Part shown: positions 1 through 14,457 of the stretch, in pieces | Layout of the letters: each line of letters begins with the position of its first letter | Numbering within the stretch: position 1 is the stretch's first letter | Assembly (NCBI RefSeq): GCF_017654505.1 | Contig: NC_054555.1 | Coordinates: forward strand, 5,076,835-5,140,834 | DNA length: 64,000 bases | From: Polyodon spathula | Lineage: Eukaryota; Chordata; Actinopteri; Acipenseriformes; Polyodontidae | Direction: 5' to 3' | Position numbers and translations under genes: made by a program | Notes under the pieces: generated by a model | Database searches by the model: none | Seen by the model: only the letters and a program-made list of their open reading frames with translations | What the model was told of the DNA's origin: nothing

Positions 1-40
1 GTATTGAACGTATAATTCAACTTTCTACCATGTAAGAATA

Positions 41-42
<2 letters not shown>

Positions 43-86
<44 letters not shown>

Positions 87-95
87 TATATATAA
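43..95. repeat. (TA)n microsatellite
   Basis: Alternating TA with one interruption. Confidence 0.95.
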
Positions 96-1624
96 ACCCC
101 CCCTAGTTAATCAATATGATGGTGGGGTATTTTATATCAATTTAGCTTTGCATTTACCACCCTGGTCTCAGTTATGTGCATTGTATTGTAGTTTCTAATT
201 TGTTAACCAGTGATGAAAACACAGATGAGTTTTAGTTTTAGGGAGAAATTAGTGCATTGTAAATGTGTTACAACAAACAGAAGTGAGCAAAGCACTCAGG
301 GCCTGTAGAAATAAACTATCTTTCTAGTTCTAACCCTCCTTTTATAAAAGTTCTGAATGTCACCAACTTGATAGACCTTGAAAGTTTTTTTTTTTTTATT
401 AAGCTATGGACTTTGATGACAGTGTGCAATGAATTACTTATCTCCTTGACTGTGCTTGTGGAGGTGTACCATAGTCAACTAAAAGTAAGTTCAATTAGAT
501 TCATATCGAGAACTAATTTAAAGTTACTGAATGGATGTATTGATTAAACCTATGATATGATTTGGATTGACACTTTAATGTCAGAGCTGTGCAGTTTGAA
601 AGGGCTAGGTTGCACTCAGATTGCCACCAATAGCAAGAAGTTTAGACAAATAGCCCTGATTATCCCTCACAGTGATTTAAGCTGGTAAAAGCATGGTAGT
701 GGCAAGTGCATTATATAAAAAAAAAAAAAAAAATCCTGTCAATGCATGGCAGGACAATCAAACCACCATCCAGCAGTTCATGTTTGAAAATGGATAATTG
801 AGAATTTGAAGCCCAAGGGTACGTTGAAAACCTTGTAATAAACACAATTGGTAGTTATGTGTGGATAACATGTGTGACTAAGCTGTTAAGAGCAGATTTG
901 AGGTTCGCTCCCCTAATTCTATATAGCACCCACTGTCCCACAGTCAGGATGAGAAAGAGTCTGATGCTTAAGCTGTGGCTATAGCTGCCATCACTGCAAT
1001 AGGTCTTTCCTTCTGGAAACTATAAATCCTATGCTGTCTAGAAGGGTCATTAGGGAAGTAATGGAGCTGTTCAGTGTACATTTTCTGGTAACTTTTTCAT
1101 TAATGGGATAACAATTACTATCAATTTGTTAAAATATATTACTGAGACATTTGATATTATTTCATTTACACTATCATTAGTCTAAGCCCTAACCTTAACC
1201 TTATCACAATAATGCTTTGATTACTGATAACTGTTGCCGGGTTCATATAAAATGTAACCCACTTTCTTATTAACCTGCAATTGTATTGCAGTATGCATTT
1301 AATTGTTTCTTCTCATTCTTTTCTGAAGTTTTGGGTTCATGCATGCAACATTTCTCTTTTAAAATGAGTTTGTACCCACAGCCAATACTGTGAACAGCTG
1401 GCCCAATATTAAGTATTATCTTTTTTTAATAAGATACATTTCCAGACCTCAGATACGGGTGTGATCCCCCTGCAAGAAAGAACTGTCTTGCTGCTACATA
1501 AAATAAACTTTAATCCCAGAATATACAGTATGTGAAGGTATGTGACAAACAGCACAATAACTGGTCCAATGCTCAAATTGTTGTTCTGTTCTGAGCAGAA
1601 CCAAACTGTAGATTCTAACAACAC

Positions 1625-1676
<52 letters not shown>

Positions 1677-2141
1677 TATTATTAATAGTAGTACAGTTGT
1701 AGTCGTAGTAGTATCCAACTTCAATTTATTTGACAGGTTTAAAATGTGGCTTTCATTGTGGCTCTAATCATTGGTCTGTATACTTTCTATTTGTATTCTG
1801 CAGCAGCACTGCAGCCACTAGAGAGACAGGGATATGCAAAATCCACCCTTCAGGTTTCCTTAGAGTAAGTGGCATCACTGATATTTAGACTGCAGATGCT
1901 GAAGGAACGATGCAGCCTGGACAAGGCAACATCAATCTGTTGAAAGAAGGGATTTATGTCACTCACATGCTCCTTTTAAAGATTAAATACTGGCAATTTA
2001 AAGTAGTAAATGGATACAAAAAGCAAACAGTTAAATATACAGCATCTGAATATCTTGTGCATTCTAATATGCTACATTTTATTTGCATAAAGGGTAAGCC
2101 AGTGGCAGGTATGAATAGAGCTTTTTACAAGAATAATCACA
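96..2141. other. No gene seen
   Basis: AT-rich DNA with only short chance frames, apart from the (ATT)n tract. A weakly tRNA-like string near 880-905 (GTTAAGAGCAG, GAGGTTCGCTCCC) is too degenerate to call. Confidence 0.5.
1624..1685. repeat. (ATT)n microsatellite
   Basis: About 19 TTA/ATT units. Confidence 0.95.
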
Positions 2142-2399
2142 GGAGGCAGTTTGGTCCAGGGCTTGTAACCAGAAGGTCACTGGTTCAAATCTCACCTCTG
2201 CAACTGACTGACTCACTGTGTGACCCTGAGCAAGTCACTTAACCTCCTTGTTCTCCATCCTGTGGCTGAGATGTTAAATCAATGTCCTATTGTAAGTGAC
2301 TCTGCATATAATGCACAGTTCACAGCCTACCTCTGTAAAACGCTTTGTGATGGTGGTCCACTATGAAAGGCGATATATAAAGATTTAATTATTATTTTA
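2142..2399 (+). repeat. tRNA-derived SINE
   Basis: It starts GGAGGCAGTTTGGTCCAG and has an internal B-box-like GGTTCAAATC, then GAGCAAGTCACTTAACCTCC. It ends with TGGTGGTCCACTATGAAAGG, CGATATATAAAG and an ATT-rich tail. Relative to the copy at 12162 it lacks about 14 bases of the A-box region (GGTTAAAGTCC), lost between short CCAG direct repeats. Confidence 0.85.
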
Positions 2400-5300
2400 C
2401 CATCAATTGATTCCTTCCATTCTCAACGTGTTTAATAAAGCGTAAATAACAGTATCAAAACTTAACTAAACAAGATCAATTCTGGCTTTCTTTTTTTTCA
2501 CTACCTAATGATGGACACATATTATTGTTGTTCATTCATACCCATTTATTGATTTCATTTCTAGCAAGCAATTCCACTTGTTCTTCCGAAAGGAAGTAGG
2601 CATCATTAAACTGTAAAGTTCTTGACTCAAGTCAAGACAATAAACTCCAACTGGATAATTTGTGTAGCATTTTCAATAGTTTTTTCAAAAGCCCTTGAAA
2701 CAGTGGGGGCTTGTATTTGGTGACTTGCCAAGAAACATCTGAGGTACACTGGCAAAATAGACAACGGCGTGCACTGTAATTATTTTCCGACACATCACAG
2801 AGGGGCTATGCATACTGATGTGGTCCCATCGATGGTGGTTGCTGTACACTGAACAGCAATAAATATCTGTCTTTGAGGTCTGTCCAATATAGAATCTCTA
2901 TCTCATTCTAATAAGGTCCCATGGATGATGTTGTCTGACATATCCATAAAAAATGTCTGCCAATGTATAACTGACCATTGTGCCAGAAGTAGATATGACT
3001 TTTGAGTACTGTAACATTTAAAAACAAATTCTATTTAAAAAAAAAAAATACCTGTTTAAACTTCAGTGGTAATAATGCAATAACAAATAGAAATACCCAG
3101 GTAAAAAAAAAAAAAACATGAAAGAGTTGGATGGAAAGCTAACTAATCTTCTAACTTTTTTCCACTTTCAAATTTAATCCTGAAATAGGAACTCTTTTTC
3201 AGAGATGAAAAGTGACGACATAATAAAGAAAATCACTTTTATGGAAGAAAGAATATTGCCCAGTAGCATTTAAACTGTAATTGAAAAGGAAATAGACACA
3301 TTCCACAAGGTTATGTAATACCTCAGACACAATGTAAATCTATGATAACTTGAACAGAATTTTTGATTATGTTTCCTCCATCTATTCCCTGGACTTATTG
3401 TATTACCACAAGTTTAAAATGTTGTGGTAGAAAGGACTGAATGCTACAGTACATTCCTGCAGGCATTGTGTGTCCTTTGCTTTCAAAAATTCTCTGTCTG
3501 ATTTTCAGGTGACTAACCCTTCCCTGAAGTAAAAGTCTGTAAAGCAAAAATCTCATCACCTGTTTAGAATATGATGGGACTGGAATTTCAGCAGAAGATA
3601 CCTGGGGTTGTTGTCATAAAGCATTAAGCTTCTGTGTCAATACGTTACCCAAAATAAAGTTTCTACTGCTGTGTCAACACAAATTGAGGATGTGATGGAA
3701 GGTGGCTGGCTCTGAAATGAGTCATAATAAAAAGCATGCTTTTTACTTTACTAACGTGTGTTGTTGGAGTATGATACCTCATTAGAAATGAAAGAAAACA
3801 AATACATTTCTGAATTAAATATTGTTTGCCTTAATCACAAGGATAACTTTAAACATATAGTTACTACAGGGATCTTTTTCTTTTTTTAGCTTTCCAATTG
3901 CTTTCAAAAATGTTACTGTACTTTATATAGCAGATGTCCCAGTTTTGGCAAAAGTGAATGTTACTTTTAATTATGTATTAAATACTTTCTTAAGAATTTT
4001 TTTTTGAGTAAAACACAATTTTTATTATACCTGTATAAACCTATGGCACATCTTTCCATAGGTTCATTGCTGCCGGAAGGTTCTTTAGGCTCCTAGAAGC
4101 ATCAAAAGTGACACAAGTATTGTAGTGTCATCTTTTCAGAAACCATTCATTTTATTAACTGGCTTTTGCAGTTCACTTTACATGCCCTTTCTGTATTCAT
4201 TTTAAATATCTCAAGACAAATCTGTCATGCCATCACCAGCCAGCTTCCCTCATAATAGTTCCTGCTCCACACTCTTAGTTGTATTAATGACAGATCGTTC
4301 TGCATTACCATTCTCAAATATTTTCCTGGCAAATGGAAAATAACTCACCTGTGGTGGTAAAAAAAATAAATAAAGGTTTTGATTTAGATCTTCTACCCTT
4401 TATCCATTTTATCAATTTTATCTTTTCATTCACTTTTTGAAGCAGTGAGGGGGACATGTTTATTTTAGCATCTGTTTTAATTTTGGCCTTAAGTGAGACA
4501 AATACTAAGCACTTATAAACACCTCTCCTTAATGTAGCAATACTTGCATACATTACAAACTGTCTAACTAAACATGCAAATATCTTCAATTGTATTAACA
4601 GTGGGTACAAAAAAAAAAGTAAAGACATCCCTTCTTTGTTGCAAACAGTATTTATTTTTATAAAATAAATAACAACTTAAATCATACCAACAATAAGAAA
4701 CTGGCTTCTACATCATATGAATCTTAATTCAATACCACTCACTTTTATCAAGCAAAAAAAAAAAAAAAAATCAAGCAGCTTTTATTATGAGGGCATAGAC
4801 TTGAGGGACAATGATATTGGAATATTTTAATGATCTTCCCCATGGACCTTGATGGAATACAAAAGAAAAAGTCTTAAGTCTGCTGGGAACTTTGACACTG
4901 GACTATTTATACCACAATTTTTATTCAACTGACCTTGAATTTACCCCTTTTGTGCTGTAAAATGTATATTTAATGTGTGTTGCAGTGCATGGAGCCAGCC
5001 ACACAGATCAGCATGAAAAAGACAGATACTGTATAAGAAAACACTTTATATGAACTCGTAGCAGAGACCATTTTAAGATAGATCTGCTATTTCAGGTCTC
5101 AGTAGATATTGCTAAAATGAGAATGCTATAACCTACACTGAGCTCCACTAAGAAATCATTTAGATTCTGACCAATTAAGATCAGAATTTGTGGGCCGTGT
5201 AAAAAATAGCAGCAGGTATTAGATCAGGTTGCACAGAATTTGATTTTTACTTGCGTTCACATCTAACCCTATATCAATGTCGTGCCTATTCACCATGTTC

Positions 5301-8300
5301 ACCTATACTTTCAAGGGTTTACTTCGTCACTGGGATGTAGCTGCATGCAAAGCCATTGCCTACAAAGGGATTGGAATGGCGGTCCTACATTTCAATTTAT
5401 AACATCCGTCAATGTTTTCGTTTAACATATCAATGACATTAGCTAGTTAAAAAAAACAAAACACAGAAAACCAAAAATAAAACGTCTGTTAGAATTTCTT
5501 GCGAAATGGACATGTACAGATTCATCAAGCCCTAACTTTTCATCCAGGCACACACACTTTTCCTTTAAGAAAAATCTCAAACAGTTTTTCAATATGATAG
5601 TTTCTAATGTAAAAACCTTTGCCACATTTAGAAACATGCAGCTTATCATTATTCTCCTGCTATGTGCTGAATAATTCACTTCTCTATGCTGAAAAATTTA
5701 AGTCCTCCAAATCATAGACTCTGGGTTTGCCTTTTGCCACAAAAGTTGTTATTATAATGCTTAGACTGCTATCAACAGTTAAGATCTTTTATATAACATA
5801 ATGCAAATACAGAAAATGTTCCCCCATTAATGCAGAACGCTAACTTATATCTTGTTAGACATTGATCGAGGAAAGACAGAAACTGAGCCCAGGCAAGTAT
5901 TTAAAATGTTCTTTTTGAATTAAAATTATTGTTTTTTTTTAAAACATTTTCAAATGAATGTGCAGCCTGAAAGTTAAAAAAATCTTAAGTTCATACAAAT
6001 TCAGCGATTGTTATTGCTTTTTATTTTATTTTGTATGGCTATATATAAAACAGAAAGTATAACAGCACTGGATTTAAAATGCAGGTGTGAATCATCCAAA
6101 ACAGAACACAACACAACACAACACTGCACGATGCATTCTTTATAAAACCAATCCCATATATGAGGGCTTGACACACACCACCAGTGTTCTAATATCCCAT
6201 TCTACTGCCCCAAGAAATAAAAGCATTAGAGCCACTCCAGTACCCTGCCTGCGAGCCTGCATGTTATTTTATTTTTGATCTTATTGAGAGGAAGTTTTCT
6301 GCACCTAAGGGTCCCCTTAATATTTTATGACTGTGCAATGTATCTTTTGACATTAAAATATTCTGTAAATTAAACATGAATAGCTGCATAATCAAATAAT
6401 TTTAATTCATGCATAAGGGTAGGTCTCTTTGGACATGCGGTTTAATTAAAAATAAACTTGAGGTTCTAAGAAGTTTAGAATTGGATTTGCTAGCTACCGG
6501 CACAGTTTATAGGCTACCAGTGCTTTTCTTTTTCTTCAGCATACAATTCAAGGAGAAGATATGTTTTATATATCGATGATGCAGAGTGATGTAAAAGATG
6601 ATGGAAATGTACTGATTAACACATTCTCTTACATCAAAAGAATGGGGTTGCTTACTAACTAGATGGCTATTGTGCCTAATTAAATTGAATGATTTCCAGT
6701 CCATCAACAATGTGACTTACTAGTTAAGAGAGATATTTTGAGTACAATTTTTGAAGGAGAATTCTGGATTGCTTTGCCACATATACATGATCAAGTTAAG
6801 GTTGATTGGCTGATACCTGAAGGGGAAGATAAACGGATCTTATTAAATTATAATAATATAAATATATATAGAGAGTATTACCAAGGGAACCAGAGTTATC
6901 TACACAAGAAACAGCATGATCACCTATACTTAGACTGTTGCATCGGTACTGCAGAAGCAAAGGTCGTTACATCACATTTCTCTTCCTGATTTGAAGGATG
7001 CTTTTGGGTGTATTTGGATGTGTTCCAATCTTTCATCTTACAGCGTGCTTTGTCAGCTATGAAAGGAAACAATAGAAAAGTCAAAAGATATGTTTGCTGA
7101 TGTATTGTGAACAGATTCCAAGGACACCTCCTATCTATCTAGCATCCATTAGCAGTGCAGCAAATTCTAAAACTAAACTGCCATGAACATGCCAGTGCAT
7201 TCTGCCAGTAACAGTATGCTAATTCAAATGAATCACTAATTTACTAACATTCTGTAATGTGTCCCCTTACACATGGAACAACTGGGGATTGGAGTTAGCA
7301 TAGAGACAACCAAGCACATCTTTTGGAAAGTGGCCACATGGTAAATATTTTATACATATTTATTTTAAGATAATTCTTGGTATAAATAATCAAATAGCAT
7401 AATAGGAATTACTGACGCCTATCCATTTTTAAAGACATGAAATTAACTGAAGACGCCACGGATAATCCCTCAGATGCCAATTCAGCTGGACATTTTGAAA
7501 GGGCTATTAGTTTATGGAAAACAAAAGTAGGTGCCATTCTTTTACTTTGTGTTAGCCTTTAATAGAACTAACAGGCACTTCATTTTTAAGTTTTATAAAT
7601 GTTTTCTAAAGGGCAGCCCTGGAGTCCTAGGTTTCAATATACTTTAGGGCAACACATTTTTCTCATCTGCCATATGGACTTGATGACATTTGAAATTGAA
7701 CTGCTCCCCTAAATAGTCTGTGGATGTTTAATATAAAACAATTTGGACAACACTAGTTTTTTGGGGTGGGTTTCAGTGCCACAAGGTGCCACAAAACCTA
7801 TTTACAATATACAGTGTAATACATGCACTTAAGTTTCAGTTAATTTCACTATTGTCAATATTTGTTATTCTTCATCATTATAATTGGTGATATTCCAAAT
7901 TAAATATGAATATGCCTTAGCTAACTTTGTTAGTGCTCAGTTTGTATTAGTACTACATTCACTTTAATGAGCACGACTTGTTATAACTTGTTAATAGTCA
8001 TCCACATTAATATATTTCAATACAGTGTTTGAAGATATATCATAATGGATGCAAAATTAAGTGTGACAATTTGGGAGAAAGCAATAACCGGGATTATTAA
8101 TTGGAAATATTATTATTCATTACAGTAGCTCTTATTGAATGTACTTGCTCTGTGCTACTGGACTTCTGATGTGAGTCCTGTTCTCTCACCATTCACCTCC
8201 AAGGTACCTGCACTTGAAAAAGGGTTATTTTGTCACGTCAAGCATTAATCACATGCCTGGATAATCCTTTACTGTTGGATTAAATAGGTCTGAAAATTTT

Positions 8301-11300
8301 TTAAAACAAAATCTGTTACCCTGGTACTTGGATTTTGCAAGGATGTTTTCTAAATCCTCTTCACAACAGCTACCTACTACTGTTTGCCAGCATTTTACAT
8401 GGGTTTTGTTTCTGTTTTCAAAGTGTGAAATTAATTTGAATCCTTACAGGCAACATGCTATTTCACTGCTTTTCTTTAATGCTTCACACTTAGGTTGATT
8501 TCCTCAGAATATGTTCATGTTGAAGACATCCCAACACATTTTTTGTCTGTCTTTATGAATATATTAATGAATTAATCAATGAATTAAATAATTACAGATT
8601 TCCGTGTGGAGTCTTGATTAACTATAATCACAGTTCATATCCTCTTACATAACTTAGACATACCACTCCAAAGCAGTTGGCACATGCAAAGCAGTGACAA
8701 CATACTACATTAGGAACTTAGGAAACCAGACAAATTAACAAATTCTTTTAGGATCCGTGAGGCGATTGGAGATAGACGCAGATGTGAATTAAATACTGAA
8801 TTTGATTGTTTTATTTAAAATGACCAAGGAAGCTTAAAAGTACACAAAAGTAAGGCTTGTAAAAATAGATTTCTTTAATCTGGTGTTGTACCAGATTTCA
8901 TGTTTTAAAATGAAAATACGTTTGCTGCAAAATGCACATTTCAGACCTACGGTACAGTGTATAGTGAATGGAAGTTCACAAAATGTAAGATTCATGGTAT
9001 TATTTTTTTGGCTATCCACTTTGAAGAAACAAGCTTATGGGATGCTTTGAGTGAATTTAGATTTCTGTTCTATATACAATAATACCGTCTGCAAGGCAGA
9101 AATAACACATTATATTGGGCAGCTGCTGAAAGATCAATGGAGTAATCATCCTTTTCGCCTAGTTTGTTTTCTACCCTTTTTTTTCATTATGTGGTTTACC
9201 ATTACTGTACAAATCTAAAGATTAGACTAGAATCAGCACTGTGTTATACACTGCCTAGAAAATACTGATTCAGTTCTACAATTCAGTACAATTTTTTTGC
9301 ACAATTTCTGAAACCTAGGTTTCTTTCAGGTTAAAAAAGCTCAATTTAAAATAAGTCGCAATAAGTTTTACTATTTCTGATATACACAGAAACATAAAAC
9401 TTTGACTAAAAGCATACGTTTGGCACACAAGCAGATAAGACTATGTTGCCTTTAACAGTAGAACGATCAAGGTGGTCATTTTGAGTATTTTTGGAATATT
9501 GCTGTGCGTTTGTTTAAGATAAGGAGCTGTGCTTTCCTGACTTTTCCTAAATATATGTATTAATTACCCTGACAAAGAAAGAATCTCATAGCTGCAAAAA
9601 GAGATAAAACACTGTCATTCCTATTCCAACCAGGAGAGATCAAATTGACCGATACATATAAAACATCATAACAATTCCTGCAGTCGTATTGAAGTTTGAT
9701 TATATCAGTCTGCATTACTCAAATGAGTTGTCTCTTGACATTTTTTAAAAAAACAATAATTTTAATTATTTAAGAAAAAATTATACTTGTTTACATCGTT
9801 TCAGTTGTCCAGTTTTGTATGTATATGATATACCTGTATATACACACATTTGTTTTGAAATATTTGTTTATTCATTTTTTAATGTTTTTTGAGGAGGCAC
9901 ATTATGTAATATGTCTGTAAATAAACACATTTCTGTTCAAATGTCTGTTTATCTACAATGTTTCGGTTGTGTAGGTGCTTTATATGAATAAAACTATGAC
10001 TTATATTCAGTTGTTTGTCCTTTCATTATAATATTTATGTTGTTTTTAATACTCCTTTTCAAATTGACTGGTCATGGTTGTTTTAGGTATGCTTATAAAC
10101 GCGGTCATTCTAGTGCTAAAGGAGATTTTCCTTCATCTTATCTATAGCACTAAATCTAAGCTGGAGGAGTAGAGTTAATTTCTGGTATCTAAATATATAT
10201 GTCATAGGTTATAGAGGGCTGTATGAATACAGGATTAGCACACCAGCAGATAAATAGGGTTATAAAACACTTTGTGTTCCATTGAGGTATGTTTGTGGGT
10301 GGGAGAATAGCTGTCGCTGCAATCAACAAAAAGCTTGGCTGTTTAATAGCTGTTTAAGAAGTTAAGTATTAAAGCTTTTAAATTAAAAAAAGCAACAACC
10401 CACAATTAGCGACACATTAGTCCTGATACGCCCTCATACGTTGGTGAGTAAATAATTTACGAGAAGAAGGCACATGTTTTGTAAACTGTTTAAGCAAGTG
10501 CAGATGTACCTTGTAGAGACTTGGCAGTAGCAAAAACTACAAAAAATTATTTAAGTACCATACCATACCATTATTATATATCTCCTTTCATGAACATGCA
10601 TTCCAGAACATATAACAGATTATACAAACTCAAGGCTACTAGTAATCAAAAGCTCTGTTGACAATCTCTGTAATCCAGGTGCAAGAGTTTCATATTTGGG
10701 GGCATACTAACTAGACTCCCTGGCACAAAAAGCCAAACAGGCCATCATTGGACGATGAGAAATACTTCTGAGGACATAAAGTGCTTTTGCTAAATAAAAA
10801 AAGTGCCAACACTGAATTTAAAACTATTATTGATAATAATCTTCAATGATGGTCTTCCCTGCTCAGAAAGTCAAGACATTTAATTAAAGTACAGCTGTAT
10901 CAAAATATGACAAGCAGCCTTTTATCAAGACTGTCAAACATACGCTGAACATACTTAATTAACATGGCCTACATATGAAATCTTAAATTTGTTGATCATA
11001 AGGTAAAAATGTAAGTGTTTTGAATATTTTGACCATGCATGATTAATGTGCAGTGCTGCAGTTTATAAAGGGTCATTTGTTATAAATTTCAGTTCTAGGT
11101 TTTACTCTTATTTGTATTTGTTTTGGGACTTGGCGTGAACCAGATATGTCAGAGGCAGATGGATTTGTAGCTGAATTATAGTTTTAGAATAGTTTAGTTT
11201 TATCTGGGCCCTTAACCCTGCCTGGCACTGATTCAAAAATACTTGAAATGTTAAAAGTAAAATAGAACTTAAAAAAAAAAAAAAGAATCTTTCAGCATTC

Positions 11301-12161
11301 TACGAGTTAGTTTCTATTGGTCCATACTATTCATGAAGTAGCATGTGTTTCAGTTACATGACAACACATGTAAGTATGGCCTACCCAATCCTGTTCATTA
11401 ATAAGTGTAATTTACAGTGTTACACTGATACTATCCACAATAGCGGTTTCAGTTGTGTGATCTCAGCTGTTTTGATTGATCTGAATGTTGCTTTTACTAC
11501 ATTTGGGTCAAGATACCCAGGGAACAAAAATGTCAAATTTTAAACAGATCAATGGCAGCCTTTGTAACTGAAGGCTAAAAGGAAGGTGTGTTGGGGGTGA
11601 TAAATAACATCACACATGATATTAATCAGATGTAATGTAAAACTTATTTCCTTCTGGACACTTATTTCACGCCCTGCAGCAAAAGATGTTTTGACGTTTC
11701 CCATTTCAGCATAAAAGGATGATCAATGAGTATAAATCGGCAATTACATCAAAGACAAAATTCATCATGGGCATGATAAACTGGAAAGTTAAACACATAT
11801 GATATCTATCACGACACATCAATATGAACAGTAAAATATTACATATTTCAGTAACATTTTCCAGATTCCCATTGAGGTGCATAATGTACCTAGAATCACT
11901 TCGAATTTTTGGATTGAGACATAATTAAAAAAACAAAAACAAAAACATAATTTAGATATTTTATTTAACATCATGTAATCAAATAAACTACAAAATTATA
12001 TTGCACAAGCCTACAGGAAGACTTAATAGTTATATTTCATGTTAGATTTCAAAATGTTATTTTTTTTTCAATTGTCAGTTTTTGGTATATATGGAAAACT
12101 GGAGTGGTATTTAATTCAATATTATAATGTAACATTAAAATATTTTCATAGGTTTTGACAC
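2400..12161. other. No gene seen
   Basis: The open frames are short (at most about 104 codons), with no recognisable domains, splice context or sustained codon bias. Only homopolymer runs and AT-rich unique sequence are apparent. Confidence 0.5.
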
Positions 12162-12430
12162 TGAGGCAGTGTGGTCCAGTGGTTAAAGTCCAGGGGCTTG
12201 TAACTAACAGGTCACCAGTTCAAATCCCATCTCTGCCACTGACTGACTCACCATGTAACCCTGAGCAAGTCACTTGACCTCCTTGTGCACCATCCTGCTG
12301 AAGAGATGTTAAATTAATGCTTTATTCTAAGTGACTCTGAATATCCTGCACAGTTCACAGCCTACCTCTGTAAAGCAGTTGTGATCAACTATGAAAGACA
12401 CTACATAAAGTAAAGATATTATTACTATTA
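12162..12430 (+). repeat. tRNA-derived SINE, near full length
   Basis: The A-box region GTGGTCCAGTGGTTAAAG and the B-box CAGTTCAAATCCC are both present, followed by GAGCAAGTCACTTGACCTCC. The tail region (ACTATGAAAGACACTACATA) is diverged and ends in an ATT-rich stretch. It is about 80% alike by eye to the copy at 2142. Confidence 0.85.
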
Positions 12431-12476
12431 TATATGAAGCAAAATGAGATAATTCTATAAGGTGATGCAAAACATA
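12431..12476 (-). mobile_element. Tc1/mariner-like terminal fragment, eroded
   Basis: TATATGAAGCAAAATGAGAT, then AATTCTATAAGGTGATGCAA and AACAT, directly after the SINE ending near 12430. The outer end (GGCCATAGCTGTA) is lost. Confidence 0.4.
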
Positions 12477-13799
12477 GTTCTCTTCAGTGCTGGCTTCCAT
12501 GTGGACGCTGACATCTGTTCTTGTCTCTGTCCTGGAGATCTGTAGGAGGAGCATTTGCTGAGACAGATACTCTTGCCCGGGATGTAATCAAAATGAGTTG
12601 GCTGTCAGGATTCAATTATATTGGCTTGCACCTGGTGTACCCAGCTGCCAATGTGTAACTATTTTGGACCAACATATTCACAGTCTGACAGAACATTCCT
12701 CGCTTGTTGTTTTTACCCAGCTGTAACCTGACAAACACTCCTTGATGACAAAAAAATAAAATAAAAGCAATAATAATAGTGAGGCTGTCATAACATAATG
12801 TAAACATGAGTTCAGTCGCAATTCTCTTTGTCCATTTTTACATTTGCTCATTTGTTGAGATTAACAGTTCTATGTTAAAAAGGACTAAATTGAGATTTTA
12901 TTTTGAAAATAATATATTTTCAAGAAATATTAGCATTATGATTTTACTACTCTTTTGTCCTTCTTAGACATGGTAATAAAAATTACAGGTAGTTTAAAAT
13001 ATGTTACTTTAAACACAGTGTTAATGAAACCCACTTGGGTATTTCTCTAACACTTTCTGCTCCTACCAAAGAAACCAGGTGTAAAAAACATTTGCCAGCC
13101 AGATGGGCTTTTGGCAGAAATCCTGCAGCTTTAAAAAATGGGCCACAAGAATCACTGACCAACTGAAAAGCAGTAGGAGCGACAGTTGCCACAAGGGATA
13201 AATCTGCTACAAAGAGGAAGAAAATGTTGTTGCAATTGGCAGCTTGCAATGCTCCCCTGAAATGGTGTCTGTGGCATATGCTTATTCTTTGTTTCTTTTC
13301 TTCTTAAGAAATTGCAATAACCTTTATTTTTTAGCAGGGGCCAATACAGTGTCAGCCTTACTTGTTCACATACCCACACTTTACACCACGTGATGGAGAA
13401 AGCGAGATTGAATTTATAGACAACGCTCTTCAAGTCAATATAACAAGATAGATGGCCATGTTTAGAGAAGATTCAAAGTGGAAATACATCTACATTTCTA
13501 GAAGTAAAAACAAATTCTGTTTTTACAGCATGTTGAGAGCAATAGACTGCACACATGTGCCACTAACCCCTCCAGCTTATTCTGAGCATATGTATAGAAC
13601 CATGATCTGTTGTGTGTTAATTGTCTAGGCTACTAAGTAGACCAAGTTAAAAAAAAAAAAATAATTAAAATAAAATCATTTAGTTTCAATAACATTTTTT
13701 TTTTTAAAAATCACATTGTACACTAATGTGTACAATGCATCATAGTGATTTATTTTGTGTTACCATTAGGCTAAAGTACAAAAAAAGTGTATTAATTTG

Positions 13800-14457
13800 T
13801 TTTTATTACTGTATACTGTATAGGCCTACTGTACAGATTTATATTTTTACATAATGTAAAGTTTATCCTTCTCACAACACATTAGCGTTATTTCAGCACA
13901 ATGATTTATATTTAAAATACATAGAGAACTGTAAATGCATGTGTGTGCGATTTTATTGTATTGTTTTTAAAGTCAACACCTCCTTATGCCAGACAAACAG
14001 CTCCGAAAAGCTTTTTGGGGTGAAGGTTGGAGCCCTGCTTTAGAATCTGATGGGATAAAACTGCCTTTCATGTTGTTTTATATATATATATATGTAACAG
14101 TATTAAAATAGATAAAATGAAGACGGAACAGAATGCATTGTACAGATGACATTTACGTTTAACAAAAACAATGTTGCTTTGATTCTTGCACCCTAGACAT
14201 TATCCTTTGGGCACCCTCTGCAAACCACAACCCAACTGCCCTATTTTATTCGAAAAAATGTCACACAACTCTTGATAGAGAGCTCACTATGATAACGCAA
14301 ATTATATTTAATTAGCGTTTTGCGGCTCTCTTCAATAACATATTTTTTCTTAGTACATATGACAAAATGTGCACTTTGCAAAATGTCGTAATGAAAATGC
14401 AAACTGTGGCATTTGTTTGCACTGCTACTGGCCCATCTTACTACATCTACCCCACAG
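13800..14457 (-). mobile_element. Terminal-inverted-repeat element, copy A (truncated)
   Basis: On the minus strand it starts CTGTGGGGTAGATGTAGTAA, then GATGGGCCAGTAGCAGTGCA, and continues parallel to 32112-32470. Its inner end at about 13800 is where similarity to copy B stops. The terminal CTGTGGGGTAGATGTA matches the inverted right end of copy B, suggesting terminal inverted repeats of about 19 bp. Confidence 0.55.

Noticed and set aside
880..905. tRNA-like string with A- and B-box resemblance
   Set aside because: No cloverleaf can be drawn with confidence; at most a degraded SINE.
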